Positions 8,838-17,381 of a stretch of DNA of 64,000 bases are shown one piece after another (position 1 is the stretch's first letter; every line of letters starts with the position of its first letter). This DNA comes from Dehalococcoidia bacterium (GTDB lineage Bacteria; Chloroflexota; Dehalococcoidia; Bin125): assembly GCA_022825855.1 (NCBI GenBank), contig JAJDWB010000011.1:1-64000 (forward strand). The letters are read 5' to 3'. Under the pieces are notes generated by a model. The model was not told the origin of the DNA. It was given only the letters and a program-made list of their open reading frames with translations, and searched no databases. A program made the translations under genes and the position numbers.

Positions 8838-11336
8838 TCACCAACCGCTCGAGGCCATCAGCGGTGGCGGGCGGCTGACGATCGCGGCGAGGATGTGGTC
8901 GGTGTAGAGCTGCCGGCCGAGCGGGTTCAGGTGCGTGCCGTCCCAGGACACCTCCTGCTCGCGGCCGTCGGTGATCTCGTTCCAGTCGACCAGCGTGATC
9001 CAGTCGTACTTGGGGACTTCTTCGCGCAGCATGTGGTTGGTGTCGCGCTCATAGCTGAGCAGCGGCTCGCGCGGCGGGAACTGGCGGGTCAGCACGATCA
9101 GGTGGCGCACGCCCTGGGCGGCGTCGACCAGCCGCTCGAAGCCGTCCGCGTCGAGGAAGTTCGTGCCGACCGCGTGGAAGATCACGGTGTCGCGCATGCC
9201 GTTGCGGGCGCGGTCCTGCTTGAGGATGGCGATCGACTCGTGCGCCAGGCGGCCGACCTCGGCATTGACTTCGATTCCCACTTCCTCGAGCCGAGGCTCG
9301 GCGCCGACCATGACCGAGTCGCCGATGGCGAGCGGCGGCAAGCCAAAGCGGAGTTCGACCACGGTCGATCCGCCTTCGTACGGCTCCGTGTGTTCCAGCA
9401 GCAGGGTGAAGTCGAGCGCTTCGGTCGCCGAGCCGTTCCAGACCCAGCGGGGCATGGCGCTAAGCGCGTGTACCGGCGCGGCGTTCAGACGCAGCGGCAG
9501 CGAGACCAGCAGGGTCTCTGAATCGCAGACCGCGATCGTCTCGTCTCTCGACTGCAGGCTGACGCAGCCATCGCCGCTCTGGTCGAGCTGGAGGAACGTA
9601 CAGGGCGCAGCGCCGGGACAGCGCAGCTTGAGCACGTCGCCCGGATGGATGACGCGGCGGATCCGCTCGCCGTTGAGCTCGGCCAGTTCGTCGATCGTCG
9701 TGTCGAACCGCCGAGTCAGTCCATTGAGATGCTCTACGGCGCGGACGGTGTAGTAGGCGAAGTACTCGCCCGGCGGGTAGACCACCAGCGGCGGCGCCTG
9801 CGCAATGCGGACGCCCGGATCGTGGTCGTCGCCGCCCGGTCCGAGTCCCAGCGTTGCATTCAGGCCGCCGCCCGGCGGCTCGGCATCGGACCCGCGAACG
9901 ATCGGCCGCATGTAGGCCGGAACATCAGACCCGGCTGCCGCTGACGCATCCGAAACCGCCGCGGATACCGCCGGGGCATTGCGCTGACTGACCTGGGCCA
10001 GCCGCACGGGCAGCGGACGCGCCGGCTCCGCGAGTTCGTCCGCCGAATCGGCGGTCGGGGATTCGACACTCGACTGTTTGGCCGAGGCGGAGAAGAGCAG
10101 ATCCGAGGGCGAGCGATTGGGCAAGACGGTGAATCCGATCACCAGCGCCAGGAGCACGCCAACGGCGAGCGACGCGGTGCCGGCGGCGAGCGGACGGACC
10201 TCAGCGAGGCGGGCTCGGATACGGCTCAGGCTCCAGAACTCGGCGCGCCGCATCGGACGTTCGACCAGTCGGTAACTCACTTCGGAGAGGAAGAACGTGA
10301 CCGCGATCCCGGCCGCGACCATGACGACCGTGTTGGGTACGAGGCCGAACTCCCACTGCAGCGCCAGCAGCACCGGCCAGTGCCAGAGGTAGATGCTGTA
10401 ACTGCGCTCGCCCAGCCAGCGCAGGGGCGCGGTATCGAGCGCCCGGCCGAGCAGCGATCCCGGCCGGATCACGAATGCGACCAGCAGGATCGTCGCGACT
10501 GAGGTGGCGAGCAGCCCCCAGGGGTACATCCAGTCGTGCCAATGGCGTCCGACGGCCATGATCAGGCCAATGCTGGCCAGGGCCGCGAGGGCCAGCAGAT
10601 CCATCGACCAGCCCAGCCGCCGGCTCCACTGCCGGCGCCAGGGCTTCCAGATGAACGCGACGGCCACGCCGATCAGGATCGTGAAGGCACGCGCGTCGCT
10701 GCCGAAGTAGACCCGCGAGGGCTCGTCGCCGGGCGTGAACAGGATCGCCATCCAGACCACCGAGAGCGCGGCCAGCGCGACCACGATGCACCAGAGCCAG
10801 CGCAGCTTGAAGAGTCGCGCCGCCCCCGCAAAGATCAGCGGCCAGATGATGTAGAACTGCTCCTCGACGGCCAACGACCAGAGGTGGCGGAGCTGCGAGG
10901 GCCGCTCGAACATCTCGAAGTAGGAGACGCCGCGCACGATCTGGTCCCAGTTGGTGATGTAGACGGCGGCGACCAGCACCTCGCGCAAGTGGTCGATCAG
11001 GGTGTCCTGCAGCACGAGGGCGGTGTAGACCGTGGTCGCGAGCAGGACCAGCGCCAGCACCGGCAGCAGACGCCGCGCGCGGCGCAGCCAGAACTCGACC
11101 AGGTCGGTCCGTGCGTCCCGCTCGCGCTCGGCGATCAACAGCGACGTGATCAGGAAGCCGGAGACGACGAAGAACACGTCCACGCCGAGGAATCCGGCCG
11201 GCAGCCAGGCGACGCCGGTGTGAAACAGGACGACGGCGAGCGCGGCCAGGCCGCGGATGCCGTCCAGGCCGGCCAGCCTGGGCAGTCCGCGCTCACCGGC
11301 AGCGCCTGGACCGTGGAACGGTTGCGATGACGCCAT
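8838..11336 (-). CDS. Membrane acyltransferase-3 fused to LysM-like and SGNH domains
   Basis: An 832-residue three-part protein. Residues 20-400 are an acyltransferase-3 (OafA/OatA-like) membrane domain with about ten helices and the conserved FHT motif (H39). A linker with many Ala and Ser follows (410-520). Residues 525-573 resemble a LysM glycan-binding repeat (YTVRAVEHLNGLTRRF through IHPGDVLKLRC). Residues 665-825 look like an SGNH hydrolase domain: GDS at 672-674, GTN at 724-726, and D799-x-x-H802. Together they suggest acylation of a cell-wall or extracellular polysaccharide, with acyl groups passed across the membrane to the SGNH domain. The LysM insert is unusual for this class. Confidence 0.85.
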   Translation of the reverse strand: MASSQPFHGPGAAGERGLPRLAGLDGIRGLAALAVVLFHTGVAWLPAGFLGVDVFFVVSGFLITSLLIAERERDARTDLVEFWLRRARRLLPVLALVLLATTVYTALVLQDTLIDHLREVLVAAVYITNWDQIVRGVSYFEMFERPSQLRHLWSLAVEEQFYIIWPLIFAGAARLFKLRWLWCIVVALAALSVVWMAILFTPGDEPSRVYFGSDARAFTILIGVAVAFIWKPWRRQWSRRLGWSMDLLALAALASIGLIMAVGRHWHDWMYPWGLLATSVATILLVAFVIRPGSLLGRALDTAPLRWLGERSYSIYLWHWPVLLALQWEFGLVPNTVVMVAAGIAVTFFLSEVSYRLVERPMRRAEFWSLSRIRARLAEVRPLAAGTASLAVGVLLALVIGFTVLPNRSPSDLLFSASAKQSSVESPTADSADELAEPARPLPVRLAQVSQRNAPAVSAAVSDASAAAGSDVPAYMRPIVRGSDAEPPGGGLNATLGLGPGGDDHDPGVRIAQAPPLVVYPPGEYFAYYTVRAVEHLNGLTRRFDTTIDELAELNGERIRRVIHPGDVLKLRCPGAAPCTFLQLDQSGDGCVSLQSRDETIAVCDSETLLVSLPLRLNAAPVHALSAMPRWVWNGSATEALDFTLLLEHTEPYEGGSTVVELRFGLPPLAIGDSVMVGAEPRLEEVGIEVNAEVGRLAHESIAILKQDRARNGMRDTVIFHAVGTNFLDADGFERLVDAAQGVRHLIVLTRQFPPREPLLSYERDTNHMLREEVPKYDWITLVDWNEITDGREQEVSWDGTHLNPLGRQLYTDHILAAIVSRPPPLMASSGW

Positions 11337-11342
11337 GGTTGG

Positions 11343-13007
11343 TTACATCCGGAAGACGCCGAAGTTCGACTCGGGCACGGGCGCGTTACGCGCCGCGGCG
11401 AGTCCGACGGCGAGTGCCTGCCTCGTGTCGAGCGGATCGAGGATGCCGTCGTCCCAGATCCGGGCGGAGCCGTAGTAGGCGGCGCCCTCCTCTTCGTACT
11501 TGGCCAGCGTCGGCGCCATGAACTCCTGCTGCTCGTCTTCGGTCATCGATTCGCCCTGCCGGGCCAGGGCGTCCTGGCGGATCGTGAGCAGCACGTTGGC
11601 GGCCTGTTCGCCGCCCATCACCGAGACCCGCGCATTGGGCCAGGTCCAGAGCAGGCGTGGCGAATAGGCGCGCCCGCACATCGCATAGTTGCCCGCGCCG
11701 AACGAGCCGCCCAGCACGATCGAGAACTTGGGTACCTCGGCGCAGGCGACGGCGGTGACCATCTTGGCTCCGTGCTTGGCGATGCCCTCGTGCTCGTATC
11801 GCCGTCCGACCATGAAGCCGGTGATGTTCTGCAGGAAGACCAGCGGCGTGCCGCGCTTGGCGCAGAGCTGGATGAAGTGCGCGCCCTTGAGCGCGGACTC
11901 GGAGAAGAGGATGCCGTTGTTGGCCACGATCCCGATCGGATGCCCCTTGACGCGGGCGAACCCGCAGACCAGGGTCGAGCCGTAGGAAGGCTTGAACTCG
12001 TGCAGGCGGGAGCCGTCGACGAAGCGGGCGATGATCTCGCGCACGTCGAAGGGCTTGCGCGTCGAGGGGGGCACGATGCCGTAGATCTCGGCCGGGTCGT
12101 AGAGCGGGGATTCGACCTGATCGGACGGCGTGACCGGCCAGTCGGCGGCGGTCTCGCGGCCCAGGTTGGCGACGGCGGCGCGGACCAGTTCCAGCGCGTG
12201 TTCGTCGTCCTCGGCGAGATGGTCGGCGACCCCGGAGACCTGCGTGTGCACCAGTCCGCCGCCCAGTTCCTCGGCCGAGATCTCCTCGCCCGTCGCCGCG
12301 CGGACCAGCGGTGGTCCGCCGAGGAAGATCGTGCCCACGCCGTCGACGATGATCGCCTCGTCCGACATGGCCGGCACATAGGCGCCGCCGGCCGTGCAGG
12401 AACCCATCACGGCGGCAATCTGGGGAATGCCGGCCGCCGACATCGTGGCCTGGTTGTAGAAGATGCGGCCGAAGTGGTCGCGGTCGGGGAAGACCTCGTC
12501 CTGCATCGGCAGAAAGGCGCCGCCCGAGTCGACAAGGTAGACGCAGGGCAGGCGGTTCTGCGCGGCGATCTCCTGGGCGCGCAGGTGCTTCTTGACCGTG
12601 ATCGGGTAGTAGCTGCCGCCCTTGACCGTGGCGTCGTTGGCCACGACCGCGATCTCGCGGCCGGCGACCCGACCGATGCCGGTGACGATCCCGGCGCCCG
12701 GCGCTTCGTCGCCGTACATGCCGTTGGCGGCCAGCGGCGAGAGTTCGAGGAAGGGCGAGTCCGGGTCGAGCATGCGCTCGATCCGCTCGCGGGCGAGCAG
12801 CTTGCCGCGCCCGTGATGGCGATCGACGCTGCGCGGTCCGCCGCCGGCGCGGACGACCGATTCGCGCTCGCGCAACTCTTCGACCAGCCCGCGCATCCAG
12901 GCCGCGTTCTCGCGGAACTCTTCGGAGTTGGGGTCGATGCTCGACTGGATCGGCGGGGCCGCTTCGAGTCGTTGCGACAGCTCATCGAATGGTCTGGCGT
13001 CAGACAC
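11343..13007 (-). CDS. mccB: Acyl-CoA carboxylase carboxyltransferase (beta) subunit, methylcrotonyl-CoA type
   Basis: A 554-residue biotin-dependent carboxyltransferase. Blocks typical of methylcrotonyl-CoA carboxylase beta are visible: [19 protein letters not shown], then [17 protein letters not shown]. Late in the protein, [17 protein letters not shown] and [11 protein letters not shown] contribute the two oxyanion sites. The enzyme transfers carboxylate from carboxybiotin to a branched or short acyl-CoA, for example in leucine or isoprenoid breakdown. No biotin carboxylase/BCCP partner is next to it, so the alpha subunit must be elsewhere. Its promoter region faces the divergent NHL gene. 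MccB is the best fit; a propionyl-CoA or geranyl-CoA carboxylase beta is possible. Confidence 0.88.
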   Translation of the reverse strand: MSDARPFDELSQRLEAAPPIQSSIDPNSEEFRENAAWMRGLVEELRERESVVRAGGGPRSVDRHHGRGKLLARERIERMLDPDSPFLELSPLAANGMYGDEAPGAGIVTGIGRVAGREIAVVANDATVKGGSYYPITVKKHLRAQEIAAQNRLPCVYLVDSGGAFLPMQDEVFPDRDHFGRIFYNQATMSAAGIPQIAAVMGSCTAGGAYVPAMSDEAIIVDGVGTIFLGGPPLVRAATGEEISAEELGGGLVHTQVSGVADHLAEDDEHALELVRAAVANLGRETAADWPVTPSDQVESPLYDPAEIYGIVPPSTRKPFDVREIIARFVDGSRLHEFKPSYGSTLVCGFARVKGHPIGIVANNGILFSESALKGAHFIQLCAKRGTPLVFLQNITGFMVGRRYEHEGIAKHGAKMVTAVACAEVPKFSIVLGGSFGAGNYAMCGRAYSPRLLWTWPNARVSVMGGEQAANVLLTIRQDALARQGESMTEDEQQEFMAPTLAKYEEEGAAYYGSARIWDDGILDPLDTRQALAVGLAAARNAPVPESNFGVFRM

Positions 13008-13129
13008 GGGATCGTCTCCGCGAGGCTCGCTGCACAGCTACTCACGACAGATTAATGCGCGGTTAGACTCGTTCGCAGGCCGGCTCGGGCGCAATCAGGT
13101 AAAGCGTCGGCGCGGCCAGGAGCATAACG

Positions 13130-14074
13130 ATGACCGCGAGACTTTCTGACGGCGATTTCTCCTACAGCGCACTCGACATATGGGAGCAGCTCCCGGACGG
13201 CGTCACGCTGGTCGAATGCCCGGGCGTGGCGGTCGATGCCGAGGACACGGTCTACGTCCTGACCCGCAACGTCGATCACCCCGTGATGGTCTTCAACGCC
13301 GACGGCAAGTGGCAGGGAAGCTGGGGACAGGGCAATTTCACCGAGCGGTCGCACGGCATCTGGATCGGCCCCGAGGGCGATGTCTGGGGCGCGGACGACG
13401 GCACCCACACGATCACCCGCTGGTCGCCCGAGGGCGAGTTGCTGCAGACGCTGGGCGATCCCTACAACCCGGCGCCGGCCTGGGCCGGCCAGCCGTTTAA
13501 CCGGCCCACGCATGCCGCGGTCAGCCCGAAGAGCGGCGACATCTTCGTCACCGACGGCTACGGCAACAGTTGCGTCCACCGCTTCGACGCCGACGGCAAG
13601 CACCAGCAGACCTGGGGCACGCCGGGCATCGACGCCGGCCAGTTCATCCGTCCGCACAACATCGCGATCGACGAGGACGGCCTGCTCTACATCGCCGATC
13701 GCGAGGCGCACCGAGTGCAGGTGTTCTCCGAGTCGGGCCAGTTCGTGACGATGTGGAACAACATCCACCGGCCCGACGGGCTCACGCTCGCGCCGGACGG
13801 CAACATCTACATCGGCGAGCTGAACGAGATGGGCGGCATGCAGGGCGCGCCCGGCCTCGGCCACCGGGTCAGCATCTACGACCGCTCCGGCAACCGCCTG
13901 GCCCTGCTCGGCCATCCCGACGAGGGAGACGAAGCGGGCAAGTTCATCGCCCCGCACGGCATCGCGGTCGACTCCAGGGGCGACGTCTACGTTGGCGAGG
14001 TCTGCAACACGATCCGTGGCAAAGCCCTCGGCGTCGAGCTGCACTCCCTGAGTAAGCTGGTGCGCGAGGGCTAG
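13130..14074 (+). CDS. NHL-repeat beta-propeller protein
   Basis: A 314-residue protein built from NHL/SMP-30-like repeats. Examples are HNIAIDEDGLLYIADREAHR, DGLTLAPDGNIYIGE and HGIAVDSRGDVYVGE, which indicate a six-bladed propeller. It resembles the lyase-like propeller of peptidyl-alpha-hydroxyglycine lyases, but that activity cannot be claimed. It has no signal peptide. GGAG lies seven bases before the ATG. Its TAG stop shares the palindrome CTAG with the stop of the convergent RibD-C gene. Confidence 0.85.
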   Translation: MTARLSDGDFSYSALDIWEQLPDGVTLVECPGVAVDAEDTVYVLTRNVDHPVMVFNADGKWQGSWGQGNFTERSHGIWIGPEGDVWGADDGTHTITRWSPEGELLQTLGDPYNPAPAWAGQPFNRPTHAAVSPKSGDIFVTDGYGNSCVHRFDADGKHQQTWGTPGIDAGQFIRPHNIAIDEDGLLYIADREAHRVQVFSESGQFVTMWNNIHRPDGLTLAPDGNIYIGELNEMGGMQGAPGLGHRVSIYDRSGNRLALLGHPDEGDEAGKFIAPHGIAVDSRGDVYVGEVCNTIRGKALGVELHSLSKLVREG

Positions 14075-14814
14075 TCGCCGGCGCGCTGGACGCGGTAGCG
14101 CAGAAACAGCTCGCCCGACTCGGCCGGCCGTGCATGGACCAGGTCGAGTTGCCGAATCGCGGACGCCGTCGGAGGGCCCGGCCACTGCACGGCGGGGTGG
14201 GCGGTGTCGCCGCCGGTGATTCTGGGGGCCAGGGTGAGGAAGAACTCGTCCACCAGGCCTCGTCGGATGAGCTCGCCGTTGAGCGTCGCGCCGCCCTCGA
14301 CCAGCACCCGTCGGGCGACGAGTCCCTTGCGCAGATGGGTGAGCGCTGCTGCGGCGGCGTCCTCCTCCGGCACAACGATTACCGGCCGCCCGCGCGACTC
14401 CAGTTCTTCGCGGACCTGAACCGGAGCCGCGCTGGAGAGATAGATCACCGCATAGAAGCTGCGGTCGCTGAAGAAGCGGCGCTCGGGCGGGAGATCGCCG
14501 CTGCGGGTCATTACGGCCGCGATCGGCGAGGGCGTCATGCCGCGCTCGACCCGCCACCGTTCCAGCTTCGGATTGTTGAGCCGCGCCGACGTGCCTGAGG
14601 CGCGGAAGGTCGCCCCGCCGTTCATGACCGCATCGAAGTGGACGCGGAGTTCGCGCATCAGGCGCTGATCGAGTTCGGAGCCCAAACCCCGTTCCGTGCC
14701 GTCCACGACCGTGCGGCCGTCGGCCGACATGACCATGTTGATCGCGACGAACGGCCGATCCGCCGGCGGATCAGGGAAGCTCAGCCGGGTGTAGTCGATC
14801 TCGGGATCGTCCAT
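14071..14814 (-). CDS. RibD C-terminal domain / dihydrofolate reductase-fold oxidoreductase
   Basis: A 247-residue stand-alone RibD C-terminal domain protein. The NADPH-binding start (VAINMVMSADGRTV) and the late block RRVLVEGGATLNGELIRRGLVDEFFLTLAP are characteristic. In riboflavin synthesis this domain reduces the ribosyl side chain of the pyrimidine intermediate. Here the deaminase half is missing and no rib genes are nearby, so a general pteridine-like or other NADPH reductase is equally likely. Convergent with the NHL gene, overlapping by four bases at the stops. Confidence 0.85.
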   Translation of the reverse strand: MDDPEIDYTRLSFPDPPADRPFVAINMVMSADGRTVVDGTERGLGSELDQRLMRELRVHFDAVMNGGATFRASGTSARLNNPKLERWRVERGMTPSPIAAVMTRSGDLPPERRFFSDRSFYAVIYLSSAAPVQVREELESRGRPVIVVPEEDAAAAALTHLRKGLVARRVLVEGGATLNGELIRRGLVDEFFLTLAPRITGGDTAHPAVQWPGPPTASAIRQLDLVHARPAESGELFLRYRVQRAGD

Positions 14815-14836
14815 GGGCTCATGCTAGGTTGCGGTC

Positions 14837-15076
14837 ATGTCGGAGCGAGCCGAAGACGCAGCCGCAGAAGAGGGCGAGGCTGAGGAGCCGGATCGGGACT
14901 TCCCGATCTCCTCGAACGCCCGCTTCACGATCGGCGGCAAGCCCGTCGTGCTGGACGACTTCATCGACATCACCACCGGCGACGTCTCCAACCGTCCCGT
15001 GGTTGACCCGCAGCCGCAACCGGCGCCGATGCCCAAAGACGTGATCTGGAACGCGCGCCGGCCGGTCGAGGGCTAG
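14837..15076 (+). CDS. Small acidic hypothetical protein
   Basis: A 79-residue frame. The N-terminal third is very acidic (repeated Glu/Asp/Ala); the middle carries ARFTIGGKPVVLDDFID; the C-terminus is Pro-rich. No family is recognised. No strong ribosome site is visible before ATG 14837. Its TAG stop overlaps the stop of the convergent OsmC-like gene in a shared CTAG. The neat stop placement and the codon pattern favour a real gene. Confidence 0.55.
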   Translation: MSERAEDAAAEEGEAEEPDRDFPISSNARFTIGGKPVVLDDFIDITTGDVSNRPVVDPQPQPAPMPKDVIWNARRPVEG

Positions 15077-15543
15077 TCGTCGCCGTAGTCGGCTTCCCAG
15101 GTGATCTCGATCGCGTCCTTGACGCTCTCGTGCGCGGGACAACCCGGCGCATGGAACTTGACGGCGCGCTCGGCGGCGGCCCGCTGATCCTCTGCGATGC
15201 CGGGAATCTGGAACACGACGTGGATCTTGGTGATCCGGATGGTCTGGTTGTCCTCGCCCTCGATCGTGCCCAGGACGTCGGCTGTGTAGGTGTTGGGGTC
15301 GAACTCGACCTTGCGCACGGACAACGCCCGCGCCAGTGTGCCGTACATTCAACCGCCGACCGCGGCGACGATGTGGTCCAGCGTCGCCGTCATCGGCGGC
15401 GCATCCTCGGGCACGCCGTAGTGCTCCTTGAGCTTGCCCTGCACGCCGTAGACGACCGGCTCGGGCACGTCGCCCAGGGTCGCGTGGCGGAATCCGTCCT
15501 TGAGTTCGAGCTTGTTGCGTGAGATGTACTCGAAGCGGGGCAT
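15073..15543 (-). CDS. OsmC-family peroxiredoxin-like protein with in-frame UGA (probable selenocysteine)
   Basis: A continuous 156-codon frame interrupted by a single TGA at 15351-15349. Before it comes DHIVAAVGG, after it MYGTLARALS. In OsmC proteins this is exactly the place of the conserved peroxidatic Cys (GGC). The second conserved Cys is intact at residue 135 (APGCPAHE), so the pair would be U65/C135. OsmC proteins reduce organic hydroperoxides in the cytoplasm, and selenocysteine-containing OsmC-like proteins have been described in bacteria. GGAGG stands five bases before ATG 15543. A possible SECIS hairpin follows the UGA. The alternative is a Cys-to-stop mutation, with re-initiation at the ATG right after the UGA. 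Confidence 0.72.
15315..15341 (-). promoter_or_regulatory. Candidate bacterial SECIS hairpin after the OsmC UGA
   Basis: Drawn by hand on the transcript. GCAC pairs with GUGC at the base; a 3-base bulge is followed by GGC(G) pairing with (U)GUCC, which has one bulged U; the apical loop is about 7 bases (CGGGCGU) with several G. The loop lies roughly 19-25 bases after the UGA, inside the window seen for bacterial SECIS elements. The upper stem is short, so this is a candidate only. Confidence 0.35.
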
Positions 15544-15566
15544 CTGCTCCTCCATTGCAGCGAGCG

Positions 15567-15586
15567 GTCCCCGCCTGCGCGGGGAC
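15567..15586. repeat. Palindrome between aminotransferase and OsmC-like genes
   Basis: GTCCCCGC, loop CTGC, then GCGGGGAC: a perfect 8-bp stem. It lies in the 55-bp gap between two minus-strand genes and resembles the core of the dispersed palindromic repeats seen elsewhere in the window. It could separate the two transcripts. Confidence 0.5.
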
Positions 15587-15598
15587 GACTTGGCTGGG

Positions 15599-16771
15599 TT
15601 AGCTGTTGGCCAACAGGGTACGCATTCGGTCGACGCCCTCGACGATCTCGTCCAGCGAGGCCGCGTAGCTGAAGCGCAGGTAGCCCTCACCCAGATGACC
15701 GAAGCTGGTGCCTGCAATCACCGCCAGGCCGACTTCGTCGAGCAGGCGCTCCTGCATGGTGCGCGCGTCGATGCCGGTCTCGGAGATGTTGGGGAAGGCG
15801 TAGAACGCGCCGAGCGGATTGACGCAGCTCACCCCCGGCACGTCGTTGAGTTCTTCTACGATCACACGGCGACGCTCGTCGAAGGCGCTGGTCATAATGT
15901 CGACCGCCTCCTGCGGCCCGTCCAACGCTTCGACCGCGGCGTACTGGGTTGCGGCGTTTGGACAGGAGTAGCTGTTGATCGCCAGGCGCTCCGCGAACGG
16001 GAAGAGATCGGGCGGGAAGACGCCGAAGCCCAGCCGCCAGCCGGTCATCGCATAGGTCTTGCTCCAGCCGTCCAGCACGATCAGGCGGTCGCGGAGCTGC
16101 GGGTAGTTGAGCCAGGAGGTGTGTTCGAGTCCTTCGTAGAGGATCCGCGAGTAGATCTCGTCGCTGAGGATGACGACCTCCGGCCACTGCTCCAGACCTG
16201 CAACCAATCGCTCGATCTGGTCGCGGGAATAGACGCCGCCGGTCGGATTGGCCGGGCTGTTGAGGATGATCAACCGGGTGCGTTCGTTGATCTGGCTCAG
16301 CACCTGGTCCGGATCGAAGGTGAAACCGCTGGATTCGTGCAGCTCGATCGGCACGGGCGTCGCGCCGGAGAAGCGGATCACCGACTCGTAGATCGGGAAT
16401 CCCGGGTTGGGATACATGATCTCCGCGCCCGGCTCGCCCATCAGCAGCGCGGCGAAGAACATGACCGGCTTCGCCCCCGGCGTGATCAGCACCGCTTCGG
16501 GATCGACCTCCGCCCCATGCCGGCGCTGCAGGTCGCGGGCGACGGACTCGCGCAGCTCGGGAATGCCGGCGGCCGGGGTGTAGCCGTGCTTGCCGTCGGC
16601 CAGCGCCTGCTCGCCGGCCTGGACGATGTTGTCGGGCGTGGCGAAGTCCGGCTGTCCGATGCCGAGATTGATGATCGAGCGACCCTGTGCCGCCAGCCGA
16701 TTCGCCTTGGCCAGGACCTCGAAGGCGGTTTCCGTGCCCAGGTTTTGCGCGGCGCTGGTTGGAGAGACCAT
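15599..16771 (-). CDS. Class I/II pyridoxal-phosphate aminotransferase (aspartate aminotransferase type)
   Basis: A 390-residue fold-type I aminotransferase. Landmarks are NLGIGQPDF at the N-terminus, NPTGG (about 175-179), DEIYSRI (D204, Y207), the Schiff-base Lys K238 in GWSKTYAMTGWRLGFG, and the substrate-carboxylate Arg near the C-terminus in GYLRFSYA. Best fit is the subgroup Ig AspAT/prephenate aminotransferase group. It transfers the amino group of aspartate or a similar amino acid to 2-oxoglutarate. Minus strand, 55 bases upstream of the OsmC-like gene. Confidence 0.88.
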   Translation of the reverse strand: MVSPTSAAQNLGTETAFEVLAKANRLAAQGRSIINLGIGQPDFATPDNIVQAGEQALADGKHGYTPAAGIPELRESVARDLQRRHGAEVDPEAVLITPGAKPVMFFAALLMGEPGAEIMYPNPGFPIYESVIRFSGATPVPIELHESSGFTFDPDQVLSQINERTRLIILNSPANPTGGVYSRDQIERLVAGLEQWPEVVILSDEIYSRILYEGLEHTSWLNYPQLRDRLIVLDGWSKTYAMTGWRLGFGVFPPDLFPFAERLAINSYSCPNAATQYAAVEALDGPQEAVDIMTSAFDERRRVIVEELNDVPGVSCVNPLGAFYAFPNISETGIDARTMQERLLDEVGLAVIAGTSFGHLGEGYLRFSYAASLDEIVEGVDRMRTLLANS

Positions 16772-16849
16772 CTCCAGGCTCCTGTTCCTGCCGTTCTGGT
16801 TACCGTGAGCCTATCCGCACAGTCGTCCTCACCCAATCCGATCCCGGCC

Positions 16850-17353
16850 ATGAGATTCGTCCTTCGTCCCTGGCTCTCAAGCCTCCTGGCAGCCGCAGCG
16901 ATCCTCACCGTCGCCTGCGCGTCCGACGAAGCAACGCAGCAGGCACAACCAGTTGTGGACGGCGCGGCGCAACTGGACGCCGGACCCCGCAGCGGCGAGC
17001 AGATCTTCGCCTCCACTTGTGCGTCCTGCCACGGAGCCGGCGGCGAGGGCGATGAGAACTGGATGGTCCGCGGCGGCGACGGCCGCCTGCCGCCGCCTCC
17101 GCTTGACGGCGACGGTCACACCTGGCACCACTCCGACAATGTGCTCTACGGCATTGTCAGTGAGGGCGGGCTCGGACTCGGCTTTGGCAGCAACATGCCC
17201 GCCTTCAAGGACGAGCTCACGCATGGGGAGATCATCGCGGTGCTGGAGTATGTGAAGACGCTCTGGGATGGCAAGACGCTCGACGGCATCTCAATCCTCG
17301 ACACCCAGAGGGAGTTCAGCGAGAACGATCCCTATCCCCCGGCCGTCAGATGA
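16850..17353 (+). CDS. Lipoprotein cytochrome c (class I, single heme)
   Basis: A 167-residue exported cytochrome. The signal peptide ends in a lipobox (TVACAS, C23), so it is anchored outside the membrane. Heme is attached at C57-x-x-C60-H61 (CASCH). The sixth ligand is probably M116 in SNMPAF. The start at ATG 16850 gives a clean signal peptide; an in-frame GTG at 16805 would add 15 unneeded residues. It likely carries electrons in an aerobic respiratory chain or from a periplasmic dehydrogenase. No partner enzyme is adjacent. Convergent with the CoA-transferase gene. Confidence 0.87.
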   Translation: MRFVLRPWLSSLLAAAAILTVACASDEATQQAQPVVDGAAQLDAGPRSGEQIFASTCASCHGAGGEGDENWMVRGGDGRLPPPPLDGDGHTWHHSDNVLYGIVSEGGLGLGFGSNMPAFKDELTHGEIIAVLEYVKTLWDGKTLDGISILDTQREFSENDPYPPAVR

Positions 17354-17381
17354 GCAGGGCGCCTGACCGCCCGGCGCGAGC

